Part shown: positions 34,378-44,136 of the stretch, one piece after another | Numbering within the stretch: the first letter of the stretch is position 1 | Layout of the letters: the number at the start of each line of letters is the position of its first letter | Source: Ewingella sp963519305 | GTDB taxonomy: Bacteria; Pseudomonadota; Gammaproteobacteria; Enterobacterales; Enterobacteriaceae | Assembly: GCA_963519305.1 (NCBI GenBank) | Contig: CAUQMS010000009.1 | Coordinates: 1 to 64,000, forward strand | Length of the DNA stretch: 64,000 bases | Direction of reading: 5' to 3' | Translations under genes and position numbers: made by a program | The notes under the pieces: model-generated | What the model was told of the DNA's origin: nothing | What the model saw: only the letters and a program-made list of their open reading frames with translations | Database searches by the model: none

Positions 34378-35037
34378 TTATTTGTACAACGTTAGGATCT
34401 CTTCTTTGGCCTGGCGGCTGAGAGGTGCCCATGACAGTTGATCAATAGGCCAAAACAGATACTTTATAAAATTATAAATGAAGCAAAATTCCAGCCTGTT
34501 CCTTACTTTTATTTTTTGTGCCAGATGGCGCTTATGCACATAGACAGTACGGCTGCTAATTTCAAGCTTTCGTGCAATGCGGTAGTTAGGCATTTCAGAC
34601 ATCCAATAATTCATGACCAGTATTTCCTGATCGCTAAAAATAGAACGGCTGATATAGGTCATCGACGAAGAAAAATAGTTGCCCGAATGCGTGACAATAC
34701 TTTTCAACAAGCTGGTCACCAGCTGTTTATTCAAAATAAACACATCACGGGTTACTGAAATTGGGACATCAGTAACGGGATATTGTGCATCGACATAACA
34801 AAACATTTTTACATTTTGCACAAGATCGATGAATTGCTGCAACTGCTGAGAGAATTCTGAATGCTGGCAGTAGGTTGTGGCATTGATAAGAATCAGGTCC
34901 GGTTGAAACGCCGGGATTTCTTGCATGGCTTGCGTAATATTGTCGCAGTCCAAAATATTGATTTTTTCATTCTCAAGTAAGAAGGAGTTTATACCGAGAC
35001 GAGTAAAAACGCAGGATTCTACGACAAGTAAATTCAT
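34378..35037 (-). CDS. LuxR-family regulator, RcsA/BglJ-like
   Basis: The 219-residue protein has a degenerate receiver-like N-terminal part and a C-terminal LuxR helix-turn-helix (FSDQEILVMNYWM, IARKLEISSRTVYVHKRHLAQKI). The start CVFTRLGINSFLL resembles CSYTRLGLTGYLL of RcsA. The acidic pair and the phospho-accepting Asp of true response regulators are missing: the site reads LILINATTY. Such proteins usually work by pairing with RcsB. No sensor kinase is adjacent. The gene is AT-rich, so it may have been acquired. The targets are unknown. Confidence 0.75.
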   Translation of the reverse strand: MNLLVVESCVFTRLGINSFLLENEKINILDCDNITQAMQEIPAFQPDLILINATTYCQHSEFSQQLQQFIDLVQNVKMFCYVDAQYPVTDVPISVTRDVFILNKQLVTSLLKSIVTHSGNYFSSSMTYISRSIFSDQEILVMNYWMSEMPNYRIARKLEISSRTVYVHKRHLAQKIKVRNRLEFCFIYNFIKYLFWPIDQLSWAPLSRQAKEEILTLYK

Positions 35038-35258
35038 ATTACTTCCTTGTTATTGCGCATACATTGCGCGGTAGCTATCACTCCTGTGATAACTGGTGGA
35101 AGCATAAATTCATACATCTCACCCTGTCAATTCGAAAAAACTTGAGCTTTACTCCATAAAAAAAGAGCGAGAAATGAGAGCGCTAAATAATAGCGAATTA
35201 TCAGTCAGTTAATTCCCACCGGTTCAGGTAACCGGTGGGAAAAGGTAGGTGCAATATT

Positions 35259-36374
35259 TCAGGAAAAACGAGAAAGGGTGAAAGGTTGAAGATTAAATGC
35301 ACTGGCCTGATTTCTTCCAAAGTCTGACACGATTTCTCCTAATACACTGGAGAATTTAAAACCGTGACCACTCAGGCCGCTGATCACTAACGCATTACTG
35401 TGTCCTGGCAACGTATCAATGATGAAATCTTCATCTGCGGTCACATCATAGGTACAGGCTAAACCATGCAGGCAAACGCCCACGCCCGGCAGATGGTGCC
35501 GCAGAAAATTAAAGACCTCAGTGCCATCCTGCGCCACCGTGCCAAAGGGTTTACGCTGTTCAGGGGAATCGATCAGTTGGCCGCCGTTATGTTTGCCCAG
35601 TTTTAATGCATCTTTAGAGGAGGGGAAACCATAGTACTGGTCACCCTGCAGAGTCTGGAAAGTGAAAGCCGGGAAATGGTTCTCTTCACTGTAGCGCCCA
35701 TCAGCATGGTGCCATGCAAAGACTTTACGTACCGGGCTTACCGGTAATTCCGGGTAGAGTTTCTTCACCCAGGTACCCGCGGTAATGGCTATCTTTGGCG
35801 CACGATAAGTTCCCTCATGCGTCGTCACAATGACCCCCAGCTCGTCATAATCGATTGATTCGACCGGGCATTTAAACAGCTGAGCACATCCTGCTTCACG
35901 GGCCAGACGGATATAAGCCGCGATGGCTATTTCACTTTGCAAAAAGCCTGAGTCAGGCTCAAAAACACCGCAATAATCATCGCTAATACTGATTAGCGGC
36001 CATTTGGCGCGGATCTCTTCGGCGTTCATGGCAACAGTATTTAATCTATATTCTGCGGAACTGCTTTTCACGTTGGTGATGAATTCCGACCCTTCAGGCC
36101 CGATGTTGATGACACCGCTGCGGTGGAAAATTTTCTCTCCCGTGGTTTCGGCCAGTTCATCCCAAAGGCTTTGCGCTCTGAGCAGCATAGGAACATAGCG
36201 GGCACCTTCACCATACGCATGACGTATGATGCGGGTCTCGCCATGGTGGCTGCCTTGTGAATGCGGTGGCATTGCGCTGTCAATCATCAGCACTTTTAGG
36301 CCGGCACGCGTTGCGTAGTATCCGGCGGCTGAGCCGACTGAACCACTGCCGATGACGATGAGGTCATATTCCAT
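35259..36374 (-). CDS. solA: N-methyl-L-tryptophan oxidase SolA
   Basis: The 371-residue flavoenzyme (DAO/monomeric sarcosine oxidase family) begins with the FAD-binding VIGSGSVGSAAGYYA and has HSQGSHHGETRIIRHAYGEG, the covalent-FAD cysteine in CTYDVTADEDFIID and the final GLSGHGFKFSSVLGE. It oxidatively demethylates N-methyl amino acids. Length and sequence match E. coli SolA (372). GGGGAG precedes the ATG. bssS and dinI follow upstream, as in E. coli. Confidence 0.94.
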   Translation of the reverse strand: MEYDLIVIGSGSVGSAAGYYATRAGLKVLMIDSAMPPHSQGSHHGETRIIRHAYGEGARYVPMLLRAQSLWDELAETTGEKIFHRSGVINIGPEGSEFITNVKSSSAEYRLNTVAMNAEEIRAKWPLISISDDYCGVFEPDSGFLQSEIAIAAYIRLAREAGCAQLFKCPVESIDYDELGVIVTTHEGTYRAPKIAITAGTWVKKLYPELPVSPVRKVFAWHHADGRYSEENHFPAFTFQTLQGDQYYGFPSSKDALKLGKHNGGQLIDSPEQRKPFGTVAQDGTEVFNFLRHHLPGVGVCLHGLACTYDVTADEDFIIDTLPGHSNALVISGLSGHGFKFSSVLGEIVSDFGRNQASAFNLQPFTLSRFS

Positions 36375-36514
36375 TTAATTCAGGCTCCCCTGACAACTTT
36401 TAGCCATTCTGTGACGTGCATGATAGAGAGTTTCTGAGGGCAAAGGCAAGGCGTCTGCCTTATGAAAAGGGAAGACATTCAAAGCAGAGGGGAAACGGGT
36501 GAGGTAGAAATGAT

Positions 36515-36547
36515 AAAGGCACCCTGACGTCAGTCGAGAGTGCCTTT
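36515..36547 (-). terminator. Terminator of bssS
   Basis: AAAGGCAC and GTGCCTTT form a perfect 8-bp stem around a 17-nt loop, just past the bssS stop. Confidence 0.7.
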
Positions 36548-36573
36548 AGAGTGAAGCGTCTTGCCTATCGATG

Positions 36574-36828
36574 TTAATGTTTACGATGATCAATATACTC
36601 ATACTCGTTGGATTCAATCTTTTCTATGCCGGCTTCAAGAATGGTGATCAACTGTCTTGCAACATCTGTGGTTAACCACAAGGTTCTGTCTACCTGGGCA
36701 TCTTCTGTCGGTTGGTCTTTAGAAGACAGGTAATGCAGACGTATCATCATGGCGTCATAAGAGTCCACGGTACTGATATCCCAACCTACAAGCGGGTGTG
36801 TCTGAATAACTTCATCATTTCTGTCCAT
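36574..36828 (-). CDS. bssS: Biofilm regulator BssS
   Basis: The 84-residue protein is the same length as E. coli BssS/YceP, with VIQTHPLVGWDISTVDSYDA and the end EYEYIDHRKH. In E. coli it affects biofilm formation through indole and AI-2 signalling. AGGGG precedes the ATG. The upstream gap to dinI (36829-37187) holds no other gene. Confidence 0.93.
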   Translation of the reverse strand: MDRNDEVIQTHPLVGWDISTVDSYDAMMIRLHYLSSKDQPTEDAQVDRTLWLTTDVARQLITILEAGIEKIESNEYEYIDHRKH

Positions 36829-37187
36829 ATAGACCCCTTAATGGTAGTGACTAACGTGAGTGACTAGCGAGGATCAAGGCGGCTCATTATTTTGTGAGCT
36901 TTCTTAGTATAAACATTTAAACGCGTTTGTGGCGGGCAATCGTGTATTAATGCGTAAATAAAGTGTGAGCAATAATGAAGGAGTGGGAAGTGGTGTAGAC
37001 TTAATACAAATGTCATGTCGAATGAGTTGGGTAAAATTTGAGCGTGTAAGGGCTAAAAAAACCGGACAGCGACGCCCGGTGAAAGTAGTACTGGCTCAGA
37101 GAGCCTGGTCTTATCAACCTAATTATTATTAATCCTGTTAAAGCATTAAGCGCAGTCAGCATTGGTCATAAACTACCCTAATAGTGA
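36829..37187. other. bssS upstream region
   Basis: There is no gene in these 359 bases. It should contain the bssS promoter and the end of the dinI transcript; no strong terminator hairpin with a T-run is seen. Confidence 0.4.
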
Positions 37188-37433
37188 TTAGTCCGTTGTG
37201 AACCATTCATCCGCACTTTCCCACGTTTCCTGCAAAATTTCTTCTATGCGATCTCGGTCAGTTTTCGGCGCACCCAAGACGGAAAGATTATTGGCTCCGG
37301 CATAACGCACCTGAATTTTATTATCGCTGTCAGAAAACTGTTGGTTAATACGCTTACTTAATTCACCCGACAATGCTTCGATAGCGCCGGCTGGCAGAGG
37401 TTTGGTTTTATCGATAGTGACTTCAACACGCAT
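37188..37433 (-). CDS. dinI: DNA-damage-inducible protein DinI
   Basis: The 81-residue protein matches E. coli DinI (81): MRVEVTIDKTKPLPAGAIEAL, VRYAGANNLSV and ILQETWESADEWF with its acidic C-terminal helix, which binds and stabilises or modulates the RecA filament. GGAGG precedes the ATG by 6 bases. A near-perfect LexA box lies directly upstream. Confidence 0.95.
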   Translation of the reverse strand: MRVEVTIDKTKPLPAGAIEALSGELSKRINQQFSDSDNKIQVRYAGANNLSVLGAPKTDRDRIEEILQETWESADEWFTTD

Positions 37434-37452
37434 AATACCTCCTGAATAAATT

Positions 37453-37474
37453 TGACTGTATATTTATACAGTCA
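37453..37474. promoter_or_regulatory. LexA (SOS) box of dinI
   Basis: CTGT-N8-ACAG (37456-37471) sits within a 22-bp near-palindrome with an AT-only centre, 20 bases before the dinI ATG. This is the classical dinI control arrangement. Confidence 0.93.
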
Positions 37475-37520
37475 AATGGAGTGGGAAGCAAGCGCAGTTT
37501 TGGCGAACGTCAGGAATACA

Positions 37521-37552
37521 AAAGAGAGCAGGATTTTCGCCGTGCTCTCTTT
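37521..37552 (-). terminator. Terminator of pyrC
   Basis: AAAGAGAGCA and TGCTCTCTTT form a perfect 10-bp stem, with T-runs on both strands, just past the pyrC stop. Confidence 0.85.
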
Positions 37553-37557
37553 TGTTT

Positions 37558-38607
37558 TTAGCAGGACGTCACTTTCCAGTTCAACGTTTGCCCGGCGAGA
37601 AAGGGCACAACGGACTCGTTACCAAGGGCTATCTCTTCCGGCTGAATGACGGCGGTACGCGTCACTTCGATAAAGTCTTCATTCAGCGGTAATCCGTAGA
37701 AACGTGGGCCGTTCAAGGAGCAGAAAGCTTCAAAATGTTGTAACGCATTCATCTCTTCAAAAACGGTGGCGTAAGACGGAATGGCCAGAGGCGCATTGAA
37801 ACACCCGGCGCAACCGCAGCTGGACTCTTTACGCCCTTTGGTATGTGGTGCGGAGTCCGTACCGAGGAAGAAACGCTCTGAGCCACTGGCAATCACTTCA
37901 CGCAGTGCTTGCTGATGAATATTGCGTTTGAGGATAGGTAAACAGAACAGGTGAGGGCGCACACCGCCTACCAGCATATGATTGCGGTTGAACATGAGGT
38001 GCTGAGGTGTGATGGTCGCACCAAGGTATTGATTAGCAGCCTGAACATATTGGGCCGCTTCTTTAGTTGTGATGTGCTCAAAAACAATTTTTAATTCTGG
38101 GAAATTCAGACGAATAGGCTCCATGACTTCATCGATGAAACGGGCTTCCCGGTCAAAAATATCCACGTCACTGTGCGTCACTTCACCGTGAATCAACAGT
38201 GGCATGGCGATGCTCTGCATGCGCTCAAAAATAGGGTAGATCGCTTTAATGTCTGATACGCCGTGCTGCGAGTTGGTTGTTGCATTCGCCGGGTAAAGTT
38301 TCGCTGCTGTGAAAACCCCTTCAAGGTAACCGCGCACTACTTCTTCAGGGTCCAGAGAGTCTGTGAGATAGCAGGTCATCAGCGGAGTGAAATTATGTCC
38401 TGACGGGATCGCGGCAATAATGCGATCACGGTAGGCTATCGCCGCTTGCACGCTGGTCACGGGGGGTGTCAGATTTGGCATAACGATAGCTCGGCCAAAA
38501 ACTTCACTGGTGAATGGCAGCACGGTGCTGAGCATGTCGTCATCACGAAGATGAATATGCCAGTCGTCTGGACGGCGAATTTTCAAAACTTGCGGTGTTG
38601 CAGTCAT
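37558..38607 (-). CDS. pyrC: Dihydroorotase PyrC
   Basis: The protein has 349 residues from the ATG at 38607 (GGAG nine bases upstream), and E. coli PyrC has 348. The zinc ligands appear in DDWHIHLRDDD, the carbamylated-Lys region in AAKLYPANATTNS and the active-site Asp in LGTDSAPHTKGRKE. It closes carbamoyl-aspartate to dihydroorotate in pyrimidine synthesis. The frame runs 20 codons further up without similarity. In E. coli it is controlled by start-site switching and PurR; I cannot confirm either here. Confidence 0.95.
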   Translation of the reverse strand: MTATPQVLKIRRPDDWHIHLRDDDMLSTVLPFTSEVFGRAIVMPNLTPPVTSVQAAIAYRDRIIAAIPSGHNFTPLMTCYLTDSLDPEEVVRGYLEGVFTAAKLYPANATTNSQHGVSDIKAIYPIFERMQSIAMPLLIHGEVTHSDVDIFDREARFIDEVMEPIRLNFPELKIVFEHITTKEAAQYVQAANQYLGATITPQHLMFNRNHMLVGGVRPHLFCLPILKRNIHQQALREVIASGSERFFLGTDSAPHTKGRKESSCGCAGCFNAPLAIPSYATVFEEMNALQHFEAFCSLNGPRFYGLPLNEDFIEVTRTAVIQPEEIALGNESVVPFLAGQTLNWKVTSC

Positions 38608-38833
38608 CGGGCAGAACTCCGGCATTGAGAGACAAGACGTTGGGATCAGGTGCAGTAATGGGAGCATTAACGGCGGGGAGCAAGAATAAGCGTAAATCTG
38701 TTTCGTTGCATCTGATAAATAAAGTTAGCGTTGAAATCAGTGCGGTCAGAGGTCCATAGTAAGGGCAGCATATTGTTAAACATCGCTTTCATCCAGACTA
38801 GCGAAAGCCCGTTCTATAAGAGAGGAGAAGATT

Positions 38834-39121
38834 ATGGAAATCAGAGTTGTTGCCACTGTCATCGTCAAACCTGAATTTTTGAGCGAGGTAACTGAGGCAT
38901 TGCATGAAGTGATTGAGCCCAGTCGTCAGGAAATTGGCTGCCTGCAGTATGAGTTACATCGCGATATTGACCATCCTGAAACCTTTGTTTTCTATGAGCG
39001 CTGGGCGTCTAAAGAGGCGTTGTCGCAGCATAATGATACCGAGCACTTTGTGAACTTTGCCCGGCGTCTGGAAGGTAAACTGGTTCGCCTTGATATTAAA
39101 CGTCTAAAAACGGTTGCCTGA
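38834..39121 (+). CDS. Antibiotic-biosynthesis-monooxygenase (ABM) domain protein
   Basis: The 95-residue protein is a dimeric ferredoxin-like ABM domain: VVATVIVKPEFLSEVTEAL, SRQEIGCLQYELHRD and FVFYERWASKEALSQHN. E. coli YgiN (quinol monooxygenase) is a relative, so a quinone- or flavin-independent oxygenase is possible. AGGAG precedes the ATG. It replaces the long yceB-to-flagella block that separates pyrC and rne in E. coli. Confidence 0.85.
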   Translation: MEIRVVATVIVKPEFLSEVTEALHEVIEPSRQEIGCLQYELHRDIDHPETFVFYERWASKEALSQHNDTEHFVNFARRLEGKLVRLDIKRLKTVA

Positions 39122-39164
39122 TTTTCAGGAGAATTTGTCTGACGACGCCTGTATACAGATAATA

Positions 39165-39190
39165 AAAAACCCGCCGAAGCGGGTTTTTTT
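39165..39190. terminator. Bidirectional terminator between ABM gene and rne
   Basis: AAAAAACCCGC and GCGGGTTTTTT close around CGAA. T-runs on both strands serve both convergent genes. Confidence 0.92.
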
Positions 39191-39210
39191 ATAAACGGAC
39201 GTTAAGCCTG

Positions 39211-42200
39211 TTACTCAGTTGGCATGGTCGGTTTGGTTGCAGGTGCGGTTGCTGTGCTTACAGCTGCATGCCCGCCAGCAGATCCTTTACCTTCAAAGTC
39301 GAACTCAGGGCGAACCCAATCGCTGTGACGTGCCGTTTCCTGCTCATAGGCTGGAGCCGGTGCTTTAGTCATTGGCGCTGTAGCATGATGCTTGAAACGT
39401 GGAGCCACTTCAGCCGGAGCAACGACAACAGGCTGTGATGCCGGAACCGCGGCTGCTGGAACCACTTCCACTACAGGCTCAGCGATAACAGCGGCAGGTT
39501 CAACAACCACCGGCTGTTGTGCTTCAGGTTTCACTTCAACCACCGGTGTCGGTTCAACCGGCTCAGCAGTTTTGGCCTCAACCAGTACAGGCTCATCAGC
39601 CACTGGCTGTGCGGCCGTTACTTCAGGTTGTTTCTGAACCTGTTCCACCGGAGCATTTGCCACTTCTGGTTCGGCCTGAGTGGATTCGAATGTTTTCACT
39701 TCAGTGGTGGTTGCCACTTCATGTGCAGTTTGTACCGTCTCAGGCACAACGTCAGAGTGCTCGTTCAAAGCAGGGGTATTTTCCTGAGCAATCTCGACCT
39801 GACTTGCCAATACTTCAGCATTGTCAGCTGCAACATCCTGAACGTCTTGCTGCTCAGTTGACTGTGCTACTGGGTAAGTGATCCACACTTTACCTGATGC
39901 CATTTCCGGAGAAACAAATGCTCCTGCCAGCGGCATTGGTGACTGTGTCGGGTACCGCTCGTCACGGTAACGGCGACGGCGCTGACCACTAACACGCAGA
40001 TGACGAGGTGAACGGCGTGAACGACGTGGCATGCCACCTTCACGACCATTTTCAGTCTGGTTGTCATCATTGTCATTGTTCGCAACAGCTTCTGCTTCAG
40101 GTGCTGCTTGTGCAATTGCACGTGGTTCCTGTGCAACTACCGCTGAAGGCATCACACCGGTGATCAACTGCTGGGCAGCGGCTTCAGCTTCGTGGTCCAC
40201 TTCTGACTCGAAACGGACCTTCTGAGAAAGTGAACGACGCTGACGACGCTGTGCAGGCTGACGATCTTCCTGTTCAGTTTCTTCAGCAGCGACGACCGGA
40301 GCAGTGATAACGGCTTCCTGAGCGACGAGCTCCTGAGGTTTATCTTCCTGCGGGCCTTTACGTTTGTCATCGGAACGACGACGGGAGCGATCCCCACGTT
40401 CACGACGTGGTTGCTGCTGCTCCTCGCGGGAAGTAGAAGAGTCAACTTCTTGTTCAGTAACTGCTTCAGAAACAACGACAGGCTCCTGATTGCGGCGGTT
40501 GCGGCGCTGGTCTTCGCGAGGCTCACGGCTGTTTTCGCGAGTATCACGACTTTCACCACGGCTATCACGGTTGTTTTCGCGACCTTCGTTGCGGTTATCG
40601 CGGTTACCACGATCGCTGCGTTCACCACGCTCACCGTTACGTTCACGGCGTCCGCCACCCTGACGACGCTGATTACGACGTTCACCATTACGGCGATTTT
40701 CGTTCTCAGTGCTTTCAGTTTCAATTTTTGGTGTTTCGGCAGGCTTAACTTCAGCTTGCGGTTCAGCTGCAAACAGACCTTTCAAACCACTGAGAAGGCG
40801 GCTGACAAAGCCAGGTTTCTCAGCAGTAGTTGCATTGACCGTTGCAGTACGAGTTTGTACTGGCTGCTCAACAGCATCAGGTTGTTCGAACGAGGACGGC
40901 GGCGCTTCGCCTTGCAGGGCAAACGCAGCCAGCGCTGGTTGCTCAGGGCGTTTACGCTCGCCAGGCACTTCTTCTGAAGGTTGCAGCATTTCAGCTTCAT
41001 GATGCTTAGGTAGCAGGTAGCTTAATACTGAAGACTCTTCGCCTTTACGAACACGCAGAACCGAGTAATGCGGCGTTTGCATCTGATCGTTAGGTACGAT
41101 CACTGCACGCACACCACCCAGACGCTTTTCAATGGCATTCACGGATTCACGTTTCTCATTGAGCAGGTACGAAGCAATAGGTACCGGAACAATGGCGTGA
41201 ACTTCCTTGGTATTTTCTTTCAGCGCTTCTTCTTCAATCAGACGCAGAATTGACAGTGACAGGGATTCGTTATCACGAATAGTCCCTGTGCCGGCACAGC
41301 GCGGACAGATGTGATGCGTTGACTCACCCAGTGATGGGCTCAGGCGTTGACGCGACATTTCTAGCAAACCAAAGCGGGAAATACGGCCAATCTGAATGCG
41401 TGCGCGATCCTGACGAACGGCGTCGCGAAGACGATTCTCAACTTCACGCTGATGGCGCACTGGCGTCATATCGATGAAATCGATAACAATCAGGCCACCA
41501 AGGTCACGCAGACGTAACTGGCGCGCAATTTCATCTGACGCTTCCAGGTTAGTATTGAATGCCGTTTCTTCGATATCGCCACCGCGAGTTGCGCGTGCGG
41601 AGTTGATATCAATAGCGGTCAGCGCTTCGGTGCTGTCGATGACAATCGAGCCACCAGAAGGGAGGCGCACTTCACGCTGGAAAGCGGACTCAATCTGGGA
41701 TTCAATCTGATAGTGGCTGAACAGCGGGATCTCGCCAACGTACGGTTTGATTTTACTGCTGAAATCCGGACGGCCTAACGCAGCGATATGTTCTTTCGCC
41801 AGTTCAAGAACTTTCGGGTTATCAATCAGGATCTCGCCAATATCAGGGCGCAGATAATCACGAAATGCACGGACAATGACGTTGCTTTCCTGATGGATCA
41901 GGAAAGGAGCAGGGCGACCTTCAGCTGCTTTCTTAATTGCGTCCCAGTGTTTCAGACGGAAAGTCAGGTCCCACTGCAGTGCTTCAGCAGATTTACCAAC
42001 ACCTGCGGTACGCACGATGAGGCCCATGCCATCTGGCAATTGCAGAGAGGACAGAGCTTCTTTCAATTCAGTACGGTCATCGCCTTCAATACGGCGGGAA
42101 ATACCCCCAGCGCGCGGATTGTTTGGCATTAACACTAAATAGCTGCCGGCCAGGCTGATAAACGTCGTCAGCGCTGCACCTTTATTACCACGTTCTTCTT

Positions 42201-42516
42201 TATCTACCTGAACAATGACTTCCTGGCCTTCACGCAGAACATCTTTGATGTTAGGGCGACCATGCGAGGAGTAATTGCTGGGGAAGTATTCGCGGGAAAT
42301 TTCTTTGAGAGGGAGAAAACCGTGTCGTTCCGCGCCATAGTCAACGAAAGCCGCTTCAAGGCTAGGTTCTATGCGGGTGATTTTACCTTTATAGATATTG
42401 GCTTTTTTCTGCTCATGGCCCGGACTTTCAATATCCAAATCATACAGCCGCTGTCCATCTACAAGGGCAACGCGCAACTCTTCTTGCTGAGTTGCGTTAA
42501 TCAACATTCTTTTCAT
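39211..42516 (-). CDS. rne: Ribonuclease E
   Basis: The 1101-residue protein (E. coli 1061) has the S1 domain (KANIYKGKITRIEPSLEAAFV, residues about 38-120), the DNase-I-like catalytic part with the Mg-binding aspartates (AIDINSARATRGG, VIDFIDM), the Zn-link CPRCAGTGTIRD around residue 404 and a long disordered C-terminal half with Arg-rich RNA-binding tracts (RRNGERRNQRRQ, RRSRRSPRHLR) and Glu/Val/Pro/Ala-rich repeats. It cuts single-stranded AU-rich RNA and scaffolds the degradosome at the membrane. Confidence 0.97.
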   Translation of the reverse strand: MKRMLINATQQEELRVALVDGQRLYDLDIESPGHEQKKANIYKGKITRIEPSLEAAFVDYGAERHGFLPLKEISREYFPSNYSSHGRPNIKDVLREGQEVIVQVDKEERGNKGAALTTFISLAGSYLVLMPNNPRAGGISRRIEGDDRTELKEALSSLQLPDGMGLIVRTAGVGKSAEALQWDLTFRLKHWDAIKKAAEGRPAPFLIHQESNVIVRAFRDYLRPDIGEILIDNPKVLELAKEHIAALGRPDFSSKIKPYVGEIPLFSHYQIESQIESAFQREVRLPSGGSIVIDSTEALTAIDINSARATRGGDIEETAFNTNLEASDEIARQLRLRDLGGLIVIDFIDMTPVRHQREVENRLRDAVRQDRARIQIGRISRFGLLEMSRQRLSPSLGESTHHICPRCAGTGTIRDNESLSLSILRLIEEEALKENTKEVHAIVPVPIASYLLNEKRESVNAIEKRLGGVRAVIVPNDQMQTPHYSVLRVRKGEESSVLSYLLPKHHEAEMLQPSEEVPGERKRPEQPALAAFALQGEAPPSSFEQPDAVEQPVQTRTATVNATTAEKPGFVSRLLSGLKGLFAAEPQAEVKPAETPKIETESTENENRRNGERRNQRRQGGGRRERNGERGERSDRGNRDNRNEGRENNRDSRGESRDTRENSREPREDQRRNRRNQEPVVVSEAVTEQEVDSSTSREEQQQPRRERGDRSRRRSDDKRKGPQEDKPQELVAQEAVITAPVVAAEETEQEDRQPAQRRQRRSLSQKVRFESEVDHEAEAAAQQLITGVMPSAVVAQEPRAIAQAAPEAEAVANNDNDDNQTENGREGGMPRRSRRSPRHLRVSGQRRRRYRDERYPTQSPMPLAGAFVSPEMASGKVWITYPVAQSTEQQDVQDVAADNAEVLASQVEIAQENTPALNEHSDVVPETVQTAHEVATTTEVKTFESTQAEPEVANAPVEQVQKQPEVTAAQPVADEPVLVEAKTAEPVEPTPVVEVKPEAQQPVVVEPAAVIAEPVVEVVPAAAVPASQPVVVAPAEVAPRFKHHATAPMTKAPAPAYEQETARHSDWVRPEFDFEGKGSAGGHAAVSTATAPATKPTMPTE

Positions 42517-43107
42517 CTTAACTTACTCGTTATTTTTACATTATTGATAGAGCTGCGGGCAAAATGACCTCATGACCGGGTAAACCGTTGGCCCCGAGTC
42601 TTCTCGCAAAGTCGTCAACCTCACGGTTGTCGCTTGCATAGGGGCGCATTATTTCGGTAAGCCTGCTTTTGCCGTTTTAAGAACACCAGCGTTGTGAAAG
42701 CAGTACTTTTATTAGGGGAATAGCTTCTGAATTTAGGTTAACAGATCTCATTCCATTTGCCGGCCAAGCTGCAACCCGCAGCCCGCTAATTGCTTGATTT
42801 CACATTACGTCTTACGCCATTGCTGCGCTTTTGTGCGATCAGGCAAATCTATAATTCCTGCATTTTCCCTAACTTAAGAGAAACAACGCGGAAAGTAACT
42901 TCATTATTCCATTGCAAGCACCGTGATAGCAAGGTGACTTTAGCGCTTGCAGTAAAGATTCTTATGCATATGCGAGATGTGCCGCATTGATAAACGCCTT
43001 ATCTGATGCAGTCCGTCGAGTTTTCCTTGTCGGTTACTGGTAAACTATGAGTTAAGCACATAAAAACCTGTGGCGCGAAACGTGCCGGATATTTAGAATC
43101 GCGAGCC
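42517..43107. other. rne 5' leader and divergent rne/rluC promoter region
   Basis: There is no gene in these 591 bases. In E. coli the rne mRNA has a 361-nt leader whose hairpins let RNase E control its own mRNA. On the minus strand here, CAACC/GGTTG at 42616-42629 forms a small stem-loop at the right distance, but I cannot confirm it is the equivalent element. The rest is AT-rich and must hold promoters for both genes. Confidence 0.5.
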
Positions 43108-44070
43108 ATGAAAACTGAGAATCCATCTGTACAATTAATCCCCATTTCCGAAGACGAAGCCGGGCAACGCATCGATAACTTCTTACTCAAAATCCTTAAA
43201 GGTGTGCCGAAGAGCATGATTTATCGGATTGTGCGTAAGGGAGAAGTTCGGGTTAACAAGAAACGTATAAAACCAGAATACAAATTATTGGCCGGTGATG
43301 AAGTGAGGGTCCCCCCTGTGCGCGTTGCCGAACGTGATGAAGTTCCCGTCTCTGCCAAGCTGGATAAAGTCGCGGCGTTGACCGACTGCATCCTGTATGA
43401 AGATGAGCATCTGCTGATCCTCAATAAACCTTCTGGCACGGCGGTCCATGGCGGGAGCGGCCTGAGTTTTGGCGTTATCGAAGGGTTACGTGCGCTGCGT
43501 CCTGAAGCGCGTTTCCTTGAACTGGTCCATCGTCTGGATCGGGATACTTCCGGCGTGCTTTTGGTCGCCAAAAAAAGGTCGGCACTGCGTTCGCTCCATG
43601 AGCAGTTGCGTATGAAAGGCATGCAGAAAGACTATCTCGCGCTGGTACGCGGCGAGTGGCAATCGCACTGTAAAGTCGTTCAGGCGCCTTTGCTGAAGAA
43701 TATTTTGCAAAGCGGTGAGCGTATCGTTCGCGTAAATGCTGAAGGGAAACCATCTGAGACCCGCTTCAAGATTGAAGAGCGGTATGAGTTCGCGACGTTG
43801 ATCAAAGCCAGTCCGGTAACGGGTAGAACGCATCAGATCCGCGTCCATGCACAATATGCCGGGCATCCGATTGCTTTTGATGACCGCTATGGCGATCGTG
43901 AATTTGACGGGCAACTTGCAGGTACTGGCCTGAACCGTCTTTTCCTGCATGCTGCAGCTTTACGTTTTGAACACCCGGGCACAGGCGAGACAATGCGTAT
44001 TGAAGCGCCGCTGGATCTGAAGCTGCGCAATTGCCTGAAGAAACTGAGACTGAAACCAGCCAAACCCTGA
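43108..44070 (+). CDS. rluC: 23S rRNA pseudouridine synthase RluC
   Basis: The 320-residue protein has an N-terminal S4 domain (GQRIDNFLLKILKGVPKSMIYRIVRKGEVRVN) and the RluA-type catalytic domain with the nucleophile Asp in HRLDRDTSGVLLVAK. E. coli RluC (319) modifies U955, U2504 and U2580 of 23S rRNA. It is divergent from rne, as in E. coli. Confidence 0.95.
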   Translation: MKTENPSVQLIPISEDEAGQRIDNFLLKILKGVPKSMIYRIVRKGEVRVNKKRIKPEYKLLAGDEVRVPPVRVAERDEVPVSAKLDKVAALTDCILYEDEHLLILNKPSGTAVHGGSGLSFGVIEGLRALRPEARFLELVHRLDRDTSGVLLVAKKRSALRSLHEQLRMKGMQKDYLALVRGEWQSHCKVVQAPLLKNILQSGERIVRVNAEGKPSETRFKIEERYEFATLIKASPVTGRTHQIRVHAQYAGHPIAFDDRYGDREFDGQLAGTGLNRLFLHAAALRFEHPGTGETMRIEAPLDLKLRNCLKKLRLKPAKP

Positions 44071-44080
44071 GCCTGAAAAA

Positions 44081-44117
44081 AAATAAATAAAGCGCTGAAA
44101 GGCGCTTTATTTATTTT
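44081..44117. terminator. Terminator of rluC (bidirectional)
   Basis: A 15-bp perfect stem (AAATAAATAAAGCGC with its complement) closes around 6 bases. It lies between the convergent rluC and yceF. Confidence 0.9.
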
Positions 44118-44136
44118 AACACATCTCATACAGCCC

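Noticed and set aside
39211..42516. Many long open frames antisense or out of frame to rne
   Set aside because: They come from the repetitive, Glu/Ala/Arg-rich C-terminal half of rne and have no independent support.
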